Shown one piece after another: positions 8,821 to 16,112 of a DNA stretch of 36,365 nucleotides. Within the stretch, counting starts at the first letter, position 1. Each line of letters opens with the position of its first letter. The translations under genes and the position numbers were made by a program. This stretch comes from an uncultured Caulobacterales bacterium (lineage in GTDB: Bacteria > Pseudomonadota > Alphaproteobacteria > Caulobacterales > Maricaulaceae). Under the pieces are notes generated by a model. The model did not search any database, was not told the origin of the DNA, and saw only the letters and a list, made by a program, of their open reading frames with translations. Location of the stretch: the NCBI GenBank assembly GCA_938003545.1, contig CALKXY010000021.1, positions 1 through 36,365 on the forward strand, written 5' to 3'.

Positions 8821-9765
8821 GGTCGCTATGGCGTCCCAACACAAACTCGCCGCATCAATCCCGCTAAAGCGTTTCAGCTCCTGCACGCCCGTTGGAGATG
8901 TAATATTTATTTCTGTCATTTTATCGCCGATGACGTCGATCCCAACCAAGATTTGACCTCGTTCTTTCAGCATCGGGCCAATCGCGCGGCAAATGCGGAG
9001 GTCGTCTTCGGTTAGGTCTGTTGGCACGGCTTGGCCGCCGACGTGCATGTTGCTGCGTGTTTCGCCCTTTTGCGGAACGCGGTTGATCGCGCCCACCGCT
9101 TCGCCGTCTATAAGCAAGATGCGCTTGTCGCCTTTGACGACCAGCGGCAAGAACGCTTGGGCGATGACGGGTTCGCGGCTGCTTTCCATGAACATTTCAA
9201 AAATCGAGCTATAATTTGGATCGCCTTCTTTAACGCGGAAGATGCCTGCGCCGCCATTGCCGTAGAGCGGCTTGAGGATGATGTCTTTATATTCGGCGCG
9301 GAATGCATCAATCGCGACGCGGTCCCGAGAGATTAGGGTTGCTGGCATCAATTCTGGATAATCCAAAGGTAGAATTTTTTCAGGACAATCGCGTACATAT
9401 TTTGGATTATTCACGACAAGGGTTTTGCCCTCCAGCCGCTCGAGGATATGTGTCGCCGTAATGTATGACATATCGAACGGCGGGTCTTGGCGCATCCAAA
9501 CCACGTCAATATCGGTTTCTAGGTCGATGAGTTCCCGCTCTCCGAATATCGCAGGTTGGCTTTGGTCGCGTTGCACAGTCATCGGCCGCGCGCGGGCGAG
9601 CACTCTGCCGCGATCATATGTAAGATGTTCAGGACCATATTCCCACATCGTCCAACCCCGCGCTTGGGCCACTTCGGCCAATGCAAATGTCGTATCGCCG
9701 TCAATATTTACGGTTTCCATCGGGTCCATTTGGAACGCGACATGTTTACGGCTGGAGGTGGTCAT
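8800..9765 (-). CDS. gshB: Glutathione synthetase
   Basis: GshB joins gamma-glutamylcysteine and glycine using ATP, the last step of glutathione synthesis. The 321-residue length is normal. Family features include the N-terminal QMDPMETVNIDGD segment, WMRQDPPFDMSY, NNPKYVRDCPEKI, the ATP-grasp glycine-rich loop LYGNGGAGIFR, and the C-terminal metal/substrate segment EINITSPTGVQEL. In related bacteria gshB often follows yraN. Here it is on the same strand as the yraN cluster but separated by about 3 kb of other genes, so the ancestral cluster may have been interrupted. Confidence 0.96.
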   Translation of the reverse strand: MTTSSRKHVAFQMDPMETVNIDGDTTFALAEVAQARGWTMWEYGPEHLTYDRGRVLARARPMTVQRDQSQPAIFGERELIDLETDIDVVWMRQDPPFDMSYITATHILERLEGKTLVVNNPKYVRDCPEKILPLDYPELMPATLISRDRVAIDAFRAEYKDIILKPLYGNGGAGIFRVKEGDPNYSSIFEMFMESSREPVIAQAFLPLVVKGDKRILLIDGEAVGAINRVPQKGETRSNMHVGGQAVPTDLTEDDLRICRAIGPMLKERGQILVGIDVIGDKMTEINITSPTGVQELKRFSGIDAASLCWDAIATKLNPGD

Positions 9766-9923
9766 AATGCAGTCTCTTATAGGTTTACCCGTAAATGGGG
9801 TGAATGGGCCGCAAACTCAACCGCACAGTTTTGTGAAACGCAAAAGCTGATTACCCTTGTCACGCCTTGCGCGGCGGGGTTGTTTCATGTCAGGTCAGAC
9901 AAGACGCAGTTTAAAGGCACATC

Positions 9924-10238
9924 ATGATCCTCTCCAATACAGAAACCGTTCCGGGTTATACGATCACACGGAACATCGGCTTGGTCCAAGGCAACACCGT
10001 CCGCGCGAAACATGTCGGACGAGACCTAATGGCCGGATTGAAGAATATCGTTGGTGGTGAATTACGCGGCTATACGGAACTCTTGGAAGATGCGCGCAAA
10101 GAAGCGACCAGCCGCATGGTTGCAGATGCAGAGGCCAAAGGTGCAAATGCCATCGTAAACATCCGCTTCTCGACCAGCGCCATCACGGCGGGCGCATCAG
10201 AGCTTTATGTTTACGGCACCGGCGTGGTGCTCGGGTAA
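9924..10238 (+). CDS. YbjQ/UPF0145 family protein
   Basis: A 104-residue protein matching the YbjQ (UPF0145, heavy-metal-binding-like) family in length and pattern: start TVPGYTITRNIGLVQGNTVRA, central LRGYTELLEDARKEA, then KGANAIVNIRF and a final YGTGV. Its molecular role is not established; the homopentameric fold was described structurally for family members. It is soluble and cytoplasmic by sequence. Its stop overlaps the start of the next gene (TAATG), so it is cotranslated with a membrane-anchored paralogue. Confidence 0.9.
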   Translation: MILSNTETVPGYTITRNIGLVQGNTVRAKHVGRDLMAGLKNIVGGELRGYTELLEDARKEATSRMVADAEAKGANAIVNIRFSTSAITAGASELYVYGTGVVLG

Positions 10239-10678
10239 TGATTGAACTTGGCATTACGGCGCTTTTATTGGTGGTTGGTGTGATTTTCGGTACGCGCGCG
10301 CAGAAGAAACATATCGCGCAATTGGACGCCCGCGAAGCCGCGCTGTCGCATATGGTCGTCACGAATTTAAAAACTGTCCCGGAAGGTTTGGGGCAGCCTA
10401 TTCTCGTTACGGGGTCAGTCGTCATTGCCTTTGATTATTTCCGACGATTTATTGCGGGTATCGTGATGTTCGTTGGCGGAAATATCAGCATGTTCGAAGT
10501 GATGCTGGACCGTGCACGGCGAGAGGCCCTCATTCGATTAATGGAACAAGCCGATGCCGCGGGCGCACGCGAAGTTCACAATGTCCGCTTTGAGTTCTCC
10601 CGCGTCGGCTCCTCGGCACAGCAAGGCAAAATCGGCGGCGGTGCAGAATTATTAGCTTATGGAACAGCCGTTCGATGA
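10238..10678 (+). CDS. Membrane-anchored YbjQ-like protein
   Basis: The 146-residue protein starts with one hydrophobic helix (about 3-18) and then carries a divergent copy of the YbjQ fold. Shared landmarks are VVTNLKTVPEG, DYFRRFIAG, MLDRARREALIRL, AREVHNVRFEFSRV and the final LLAYGTAVR. It overlaps the upstream soluble YbjQ gene by 1 nt (TAATG), suggesting a two-protein assembly in which this subunit tethers the other to the inner membrane. That assembly is an inference; no function is known. Confidence 0.8.
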   Translation: MIELGITALLLVVGVIFGTRAQKKHIAQLDAREAALSHMVVTNLKTVPEGLGQPILVTGSVVIAFDYFRRFIAGIVMFVGGNISMFEVMLDRARREALIRLMEQADAAGAREVHNVRFEFSRVGSSAQQGKIGGGAELLAYGTAVR

Positions 10679-10688
10679 GGACAGTTAA

Positions 10689-11510
10689 ATGAACGACTTC
10701 ACATGTATCTCCGCGGATGGAACGGAATTGATTGGGCACCATTGGCCCGTCGAAAATCCGCGCGTCGTCATGGCACTTGTCCATGGATTTGGTGAACATT
10801 GTGGGCGGTATCAGCACATGGCTGCGCATTTAAATAGCGAAGCCATTGCTGTCGTCGCGCTTGACCTGCGTGGACATGGCAAAAGCCCTGGCCCGCGCGG
10901 TGTTATCCGCCACTATGATGATTTTCGCGCAGATCTAGCGGCATTGTTAAAACAGACGCGCGAATATTATTCGGGCGCTCCCCTGACGTTATTCGGGCAC
11001 TCTATGGGCGGTGGCTTAGTTTTAGATCATGGCCTGCATGGCCGTGACGCCTTGCCAATCATCGCGAGCGCGCCGCTAATTTCGCTGACCCAAACTGTGC
11101 CGAAACCTCTTCGGTTTATTGCAAAAATTTTGGGTAAAATTCGCCCAAATGGCGCAATGTCCCAACCCATAGATGGCACGGTGATTTCTAATCTGCCGGA
11201 TGAGCAAGCCCTCTATCTGAATGACCCGCTTAACCACGGAAAGCTCGGATTCCATTTGGGGGAAGGTATGATCAGCAACGGCGAACGCGTGGCGGAACAA
11301 GCCAAAAATTGGGATCGCCCACTTCTGCTGCTGCACTCCCAGAGCGACCAACTGACGGGATTTGATAGTTCTGCTGGGTTTGCCCATGCGGCGAAACAGG
11401 TCGAATTCCATGCCTTCGAAACCCCGCAACATGAAATGCATAATGACACATCTCGGGATGAGGTTTATGCGCTCATGACGGACTTCATTTTTCGACATAC
11501 AAACGCCTAA
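10689..11510 (+). CDS. Alpha/beta hydrolase, monoacylglycerol-lipase-like
   Basis: This 273-residue protein belongs to the Hydrolase_4 (monoglyceride lipase/lysophospholipase) group. It has the oxyanion segment HGFGEHCGRY at 32-41, LDLRGHGKSPGPRG at 59-71, the nucleophile elbow GHSMGG with S105, an acid candidate in HSQSDQLTG, and a C-terminal histidine in PQHEMHND. There is no signal peptide. GAGGA about 7 nt before the ATG is a good ribosome-binding site, and the gene follows the YbjQ pair by 10 nt, so it is probably in the same operon. The substrate is not determinable. Confidence 0.88.
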   Translation: MNDFTCISADGTELIGHHWPVENPRVVMALVHGFGEHCGRYQHMAAHLNSEAIAVVALDLRGHGKSPGPRGVIRHYDDFRADLAALLKQTREYYSGAPLTLFGHSMGGGLVLDHGLHGRDALPIIASAPLISLTQTVPKPLRFIAKILGKIRPNGAMSQPIDGTVISNLPDEQALYLNDPLNHGKLGFHLGEGMISNGERVAEQAKNWDRPLLLLHSQSDQLTGFDSSAGFAHAAKQVEFHAFETPQHEMHNDTSRDEVYALMTDFIFRHTNA

Positions 11511-11525
11511 CGAAACACTATTCTC

Positions 11526-11867
11526 ATGAAAATCTATCACCTAAAAACCTGTGACACATGCCGTAAAGCAATTAAGGCTCTCCGCGCCGCTGGACATGAC
11601 CCGCAGCTGCATGATGTGCGCGCGGATGGTCTGACCCATGACATCGTAGACATCTTGGAAACGGCACTAGGATTTGAGGTTCTAGTAAATAAGAAAAGCA
11701 CAACATGGCGCGGGCTGGATGATACGGTCAAATCTGGATTAACACGTGAGGTGGCTATTCCACTGTTGGTCGAAAACCCAACGCTCATGAAACGCCCCGT
11801 CATTGAGAATGACGGCGTTTACACGATTGGATGGGCCAAAGATGTGCAGGCAAGTTACGGCGTCTAA
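11526..11867 (+). CDS. ArsC/Spx-family thioredoxin-fold protein
   Basis: At 113 residues this is a small ArsC-like protein (Spx/MgsR, YffB type). It has the N-terminal thioredoxin-fold start KIYHLKTCDTCRKAI with a CxxC pair at 9 and 12, the mid segment VNKKSTTWRGLDD, and LLVENPTLMKRPVIENDG, the family-typical region before the last strand. It may act as a glutathione- or thioredoxin-dependent reductase; arsenate specificity cannot be claimed because no ars genes are near. It starts 15 nt after the hydrolase, and its stop overlaps the stop of the convergent ion-channel gene by 4 nt. Confidence 0.88.
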   Translation: MKIYHLKTCDTCRKAIKALRAAGHDPQLHDVRADGLTHDIVDILETALGFEVLVNKKSTTWRGLDDTVKSGLTREVAIPLLVENPTLMKRPVIENDGVYTIGWAKDVQASYGV

Positions 11868-12901
11868 AGGATTGCGCTCAGGATTAGGCCGCCCATCAGC
11901 ACGACAAATAATAAACCTAACCACCGCAGCAATTTCTTGTCTCGCCGCGAGTCGATAATATCATCATCGCTCTCAACACGCCATGTCCCAGAAACAACGC
12001 GCAGCAGCACAAATAAAATCAAACCATAACCCGTGATATAAACCTGATCGACCAACATCAGGTAACCCACATCTGGCAAGGCCGCACTCGTGGTGATCTG
12101 CAAGGCCACCAAAGTCAAAAGCGATGTAATGACCAAACCAATTCGGGCGTCCGTATGATCAGGATGCACCGCCAGCGCCAAACCCGCGCAGGTCAGGATC
12201 AAGGCAATCGGCAAAACGAATTTAATAAGACCCGTCTGCACAGGCCGTGCAATGGGTAGCGCAAATGTCGCACGAGAATAACTTCCCGTTTCTGGATTGC
12301 TCAAATCCCCAAAAATCGTTTTATATGGCTTCGGCGAGATTATTAATTCAGGCTTTCCGATATTATATCCTGGCAGCGAGATATCGGGATTAATTTCGAA
12401 CCCTTGGCTATCTGCGATATAATTGACGACCTCTGATCCAAATTCGGCATCTTCAATCACAAATTCCAAAACTTGCTTATCAAAGGGGTATCGCCCCAAA
12501 GGCATAACAGTGGAAAATTGGCCTTGATGACGCAGGATGTTGTAAAAGGATCCGTCAGGCATTTCCTGAGGTTCATCATAAAGCACGCTCTCGATATGTG
12601 CTTCAGGATCATAGAAATTCATAAATTCAAATGTAGTCAGCGGATCCATATCTGGATCGGTCCAGCGGAACCAGACATATAAATCACCGGGATAAGAATG
12701 TGTGACGAGGTCAATCGTCTGAACATCATTGAGGTAGCCACCAATCAGGATTTCACCAAGTTCAGGCGTCCGAACATCACCCAAGATAGATTTCACATCT
12801 GCAAGCGAATAGCCCTCGCCATCTTGCGAAAACGCTGGCACAGCTGATAAAATCCAAGCCGCAGCCAAGCCGAAAATAAACCGAAATAGAGATGCCGTCA
12901 T
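11864..12901 (-). CDS. Pentameric ligand-gated ion channel homologue (GLIC/ELIC-type)
   Basis: The 345-residue protein has a signal peptide (cleavage near AFS-QD, residue 25) and a beta-rich extracellular domain. That domain carries the canonical YPFDKQ at 138-143, the bacterial form of the Cys-loop apex, which lacks the flanking cysteines. Four helices follow: M1 (about 219-243, after ARPVQTGLI), M2 (about 250-272, DARIGLVITSLLTLVALQ), M3 (about 280-303) and M4 (about 325-344). A short M3-M4 loop is rich in Asp/Arg/Lys. This is the complete architecture of prokaryotic pentameric ligand-gated channels. Ligand and ion selectivity cannot be read from the sequence. Confidence 0.88.
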   Translation of the reverse strand: MTASLFRFIFGLAAAWILSAVPAFSQDGEGYSLADVKSILGDVRTPELGEILIGGYLNDVQTIDLVTHSYPGDLYVWFRWTDPDMDPLTTFEFMNFYDPEAHIESVLYDEPQEMPDGSFYNILRHQGQFSTVMPLGRYPFDKQVLEFVIEDAEFGSEVVNYIADSQGFEINPDISLPGYNIGKPELIISPKPYKTIFGDLSNPETGSYSRATFALPIARPVQTGLIKFVLPIALILTCAGLALAVHPDHTDARIGLVITSLLTLVALQITTSAALPDVGYLMLVDQVYITGYGLILFVLLRVVSGTWRVESDDDIIDSRRDKKLLRWLGLLFVVLMGGLILSAIL

Positions 12902-12956
12902 GTGTCGTCGTTAACTCAACAGCGCCGTGAACGCCAGTCCGCGCTAGGTTTGGTCT

Positions 12957-13997
12957 CTAGCGAATGATTTGAGGAATCAGATTACCATTTGCATCATAGA
13001 TAATCGGGATTTCTCTGCCCGTATCTGGATCGACATAATAAGGCGCGCTCTCAATAATAGACACCGCTTCGCCTGCTTGGCCTGTGCGATACGCACCCAG
13101 CTGATCATCCGTCGGAAGTTCTTTGCCAAGACGCTCGCCCATTTCGATTTCTTTTGGCGCAGTTGGCATCGTAAACGGGATCGGCTGGTTCATTGGCACA
13201 TTCATAATCGGCGCGGGAACCTGCGCATTATATGATGGGGCTGGAATAGAGGGAGCCGCAATAGACGGCGCTGAAATAGACGGCGGAGAGTAAGACGGAA
13301 CCGATGGGCGTTGCACATCAAAAGACGGGGCTTGTGGAATGGGGCCGTCAGGCGTGACTTGCAGAATGCTCGGCAATTGACGGCGTGGGTTGATAATCGC
13401 TTCGGCTTGATCCTGAAATTGTTGGCGTGTTTCTGGCGCGACGTCGGCAATCCGCGCATAGGAAATAACTTGGCGCGTGCCGCGCGTTGTGGCGGCAATC
13501 TCTGCCGCGCGCTTTAACTCTCGATCTGTACGGGCGACACCCATGACATAGACAATGCCGTCATGTGTTTCGATATTGAAGTTGCGAGCTTTGACCAGCT
13601 TATCCGCCGTTAAACGGGCCCGAACTGATTTTTCCAATATGCCGTCTTTAGTATTACGAATGAAAGACTGCTTGCCCTTGATCAGGATTTCATTGCCAAC
13701 TTGTTGGATACCGCGCGCGGACCACGCGATGCGAGTGGCTTCTATTTTATCTCTTTGTGTGGGCACATTACCAGACAACAAAACAATGCCTTCGGCCACT
13801 TCGACATCCACGCCCTTTAACTTAAAATCCAAAGCGCGCGTCATACGTGCCTCGATAACGCGGCCTGCGTTTACATCTTTGACGGAGCCTACAAAACTAC
13901 GTTCATCACCCTTCTTGATACCCGCCGTAGCCACAGCGCAACCGGACACGGTAGCAGCCAGAAAAAGAGTGAATGTAGGGCGGAGCAAATGTTTCAT
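12957..13997 (-). CDS. BON-domain lipoprotein, DolP(YraP)-like
   Basis: The 346-residue protein has a lipoprotein signal peptide ending in TVSGC (Cys 20). It carries two BON domains, about 44-112 (VDVEVAEGIVLLSGNVPTQ) and about 117-185 (FNIETHDGIVYVMGVARTD). This pair defines DolP/YraP, an outer-membrane lipoprotein that supports envelope integrity in E. coli. A low-complexity Pro/Ser/Ala stretch of PSI/PSY repeats follows (about 225-265), then a tail ending DPDTGREIPIIYDANGN, so it is nearly twice the length of E. coli DolP. Its place downstream of rsmI-yraN matches yraL-yraN-yraP order and supports the call. Confidence 0.87.
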   Translation of the reverse strand: MKHLLRPTFTLFLAATVSGCAVATAGIKKGDERSFVGSVKDVNAGRVIEARMTRALDFKLKGVDVEVAEGIVLLSGNVPTQRDKIEATRIAWSARGIQQVGNEILIKGKQSFIRNTKDGILEKSVRARLTADKLVKARNFNIETHDGIVYVMGVARTDRELKRAAEIAATTRGTRQVISYARIADVAPETRQQFQDQAEAIINPRRQLPSILQVTPDGPIPQAPSFDVQRPSVPSYSPPSISAPSIAAPSIPAPSYNAQVPAPIMNVPMNQPIPFTMPTAPKEIEMGERLGKELPTDDQLGAYRTGQAGEAVSIIESAPYYVDPDTGREIPIIYDANGNLIPQIIR

Positions 13998-14071
13998 ACC
14001 CGCAAATGTAAAGGAACAGGGTGAACGGAAGGTTACTATATCTCGATCGAAACAGTGAAAGCCTTTTCTAC

Positions 14072-14773
14072 TCAGGCCGTTTTTAAAGGAAACCCAAGCG
14101 CCTTAAGTTGAAGGTTGAAAGCACTGACATAGTCGACTTTGCGAATATTATATGCCCGGCTCAACCAAATCATGGGCACACCTTTCTGAATATAATGCCC
14201 AGCAACCTGATATTTATCAGCTTTACAAATTGTCCAGTCAGCCCAAGGACCCGCAAATTCTTTCCACGCCAAATCTATCAAACCGCCGACATGTAAGACA
14301 ACGAGCTCTGGTTTCAGATGCATCATTTCAATTTCGAAAGCCTGTAAACAAAGGTCACGTTGCGCTAGAATTAGTGAATCTGATGGCACCCCTCTCTTCT
14401 CATTATCAAGACCCCCGATTTTATATATATTATTCCAAACAACGTCGTGAACAGTGAGGTCTATTTCATTAAGGCATGCAGCCTGAATGTTCCAAAAGGG
14501 GCGTCCATAATAATCTGGCAAACTCTCGCGCGCCCAGACCTCATTTTCTTTATTTGCAGTGTGAATATCGAGAACATCGGGTTTTTTGTCCTGATCCCAC
14601 CCATTTGTTGCTGCACCGCACCACATGATACGCGCCTTTCCTGCCTCACCATAATTATCTGGAATAAGCGGTATGAATGGCTGAGATGTAACCCTTTCTT
14701 TTGTCAAGGCATGCAACGCCTCATATGTGTCTTGATATGCGGGATCAGATAATAAATTTGATTTCAAGCTCAT
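14072..14773 (-). CDS. Hypothetical protein, possibly uracil-DNA-glycosylase-superfamily fold
   Basis: A 233-residue protein I cannot name confidently. The N-terminal ARIMWCGAATNGWD resembles the GQETNGW-type segment of uncharacterised UDG-superfamily proteins. Further on, FWNIQAACLNE and VVWNNIYKIGG, followed by IEMMHLKPELVVLHVGG, fit the spacing of such proteins, where a nucleoside-binding loop is followed by a strand ending near a glycine. No catalytic assignment is possible. It starts 3 nt after the yraN stop and so is cotranscribed, yet it is visibly more AT-rich than yraN and rsmI. It interrupts an otherwise envelope-related cluster, which suggests acquisition. Confidence 0.7.
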   Translation of the reverse strand: MSLKSNLLSDPAYQDTYEALHALTKERVTSQPFIPLIPDNYGEAGKARIMWCGAATNGWDQDKKPDVLDIHTANKENEVWARESLPDYYGRPFWNIQAACLNEIDLTVHDVVWNNIYKIGGLDNEKRGVPSDSLILAQRDLCLQAFEIEMMHLKPELVVLHVGGLIDLAWKEFAGPWADWTICKADKYQVAGHYIQKGVPMIWLSRAYNIRKVDYVSAFNLQLKALGFPLKTA

Positions 14774-14776
14774 GGT

Positions 14777-15157
14777 TTAAAATCCTGTAAAAGCATTTGG
14801 CATGTAATTTACGCGCGAGAGTGGATTCAGGCGACCTTCGATTACGGCGAGGTCAAAGCGGATTTCGAAGTCAGTTCCAAGCGTTTCAAAATTACGCTCT
14901 ACCCAGATTTCTGCGGCCTCCATAACGCGTGAGACATTACTGGCCGTAAGAATGTCTTCTGTTTTAGAGAGTGTTTCGCGCTGTTTGACCTCGACAAAGG
15001 CAATGGTTTTCTTTTTGCGCGCGATGATATCAACTTCGCCCTCGGGCGTTTTGAAGCGTTCAGCCAAGATTTTCCAACCGCGCAGCTTTAACCACCGCGT
15101 AACGTGATCTTCGGCCTTACGGCTTTCTGCTTCTATTTCGCGCCGCGACTTTTTCAT
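14777..15157 (-). CDS. YraN/UPF0102 family nuclease-like protein
   Basis: This 126-residue protein has the UPF0102 pattern: AEDHVTRWLKLRGWKILAERF, then the endonuclease-like core PEGEVDIIARKKKTIAFVEVKQR. Its spaced E-x-D...E-V-K residues match the PD-(D/E)xK restriction-endonuclease fold. Its cellular function is not settled. It lies 9 nt after rsmI and 3 nt before the next gene, in a tight minus-strand operon. The rsmI-yraN pairing is one of the most conserved arrangements for this family. Confidence 0.93.
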   Translation of the reverse strand: MKKSRREIEAESRKAEDHVTRWLKLRGWKILAERFKTPEGEVDIIARKKKTIAFVEVKQRETLSKTEDILTASNVSRVMEAAEIWVERNFETLGTDFEIRFDLAVIEGRLNPLSRVNYMPNAFTGF

Positions 15158-15166
15158 CTGTGGCTC

Positions 15167-16072
15167 TTATTTTTTCATCTGCAACGCCAACGCATAGACG
15201 TCGCGTTTGGCCCAACCAGAGAGTTCAGCAACATCGGCGCTGGCACGTTTGACGCCTTGCTCTGGGATTATTTGCTCCAACGCCAGCTGCACACGTGCAG
15301 CGTCCCAGCCTGTATCTTCACCTGGTGGCCCAACTAATAACACCAGTTCCCCACGCGGAGCATCGGCGTCGACGGAGGCGATTAGCTCTGCGAAACTGCC
15401 CGCGCGCGCCTCTTCATAGCGTTTGGTCAATTCGCGCGTAAGGACGACATCACGTTCGCCCAAAACCTCAAGCATATCTGTGAGGCAAGCTTTGATGCGC
15501 GGTCCTGTCTCAAAAAACACGAGCGTGGCCTGCACAGGTTTAAGGGCCTCCACTTCACGTTTCCGCCCCACAGACTTCGCAGGTAGGAACCCCGCAAAGA
15601 GGAACCTATCACTCGGCAAACCTGACTTTACGAGGCCCGCCAGAACAGCGGAGGCACCGGGTAACGGAAAGACTTCATGCCCTTGCGCCACAGCTTCGCG
15701 GACAAGTTTGAACCCCGGGTCAGACACCAGCGGCGTCCCAGCATCACTCACCAATGCAATGCTTTGTCCTTCCGCCAACCAGCCCATGATCTGCGGGATG
15801 CGCGCCGCCGCATTATGGTCATGATAAGCCACTAGCTTGTTTTTAAGGCTATAGGCCTCGAATAGTTTTCCAGTCTGCCGCGTGTCTTCGGCCAAGACCT
15901 TGTCTGCCGCGCTTAAGACGTCCAACGCACGTAAGGTTATGTCCCGTAGATTGCCAATCGGCGTCGCGACAACGTAAAGGCCAGAATCTAGACGAGGTGT
16001 AATGGCTAGCTCCGTTTCCCCTATCGGGTGTTGCGGGCCGCGCTGGCGTTGCTTAGAAGATGGTATAGACAC
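15167..16072 (-). CDS. rsmI: 16S rRNA 2'-O-methyltransferase RsmI
   Basis: RsmI methylates the 2'-OH of C1402 of 16S rRNA using S-adenosylmethionine. The hallmark LYVVATPIGNLRDITLRAL is present, followed by VLAEDTRQTGKL, ALVSDAGTPLVSDPG and FPLPGASAVLAGL, all conserved in this SPOUT-unrelated, tetrapyrrole-methylase-like family. The start is uncertain. GTG at 16072 gives 301 residues with a 32-residue lead-in. The frame stays open to 16207, and an ATG at 16114 would share CATG with the divergent lpoA start. I prefer 16072 because the longer forms overlap lpoA and exceed the family's usual length. Confidence 0.94.
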   Translation of the reverse strand: MSIPSSKQRQRGPQHPIGETELAITPRLDSGLYVVATPIGNLRDITLRALDVLSAADKVLAEDTRQTGKLFEAYSLKNKLVAYHDHNAAARIPQIMGWLAEGQSIALVSDAGTPLVSDPGFKLVREAVAQGHEVFPLPGASAVLAGLVKSGLPSDRFLFAGFLPAKSVGRKREVEALKPVQATLVFFETGPRIKACLTDMLEVLGERDVVLTRELTKRYEEARAGSFAELIASVDADAPRGELVLLVGPPGEDTGWDAARVQLALEQIIPEQGVKRASADVAELSGWAKRDVYALALQMKK

Positions 16073-16112
16073 AATGATGATCCGCGCAAAAGCGTAAGAA
16101 GGTTTGACGAAC

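Noticed and set aside
11526..11867. Arsenate reductase arsC
   Set aside because: The protein is ArsC-like, but with no ars operon around it the Spx/YffB-type call is safer.
13202..13290. PSI/PSY repeats as tandem DNA repeats or CRISPR-like array
   Set aside because: They are low-complexity codons within the BON lipoprotein, with no regular spacer pattern.
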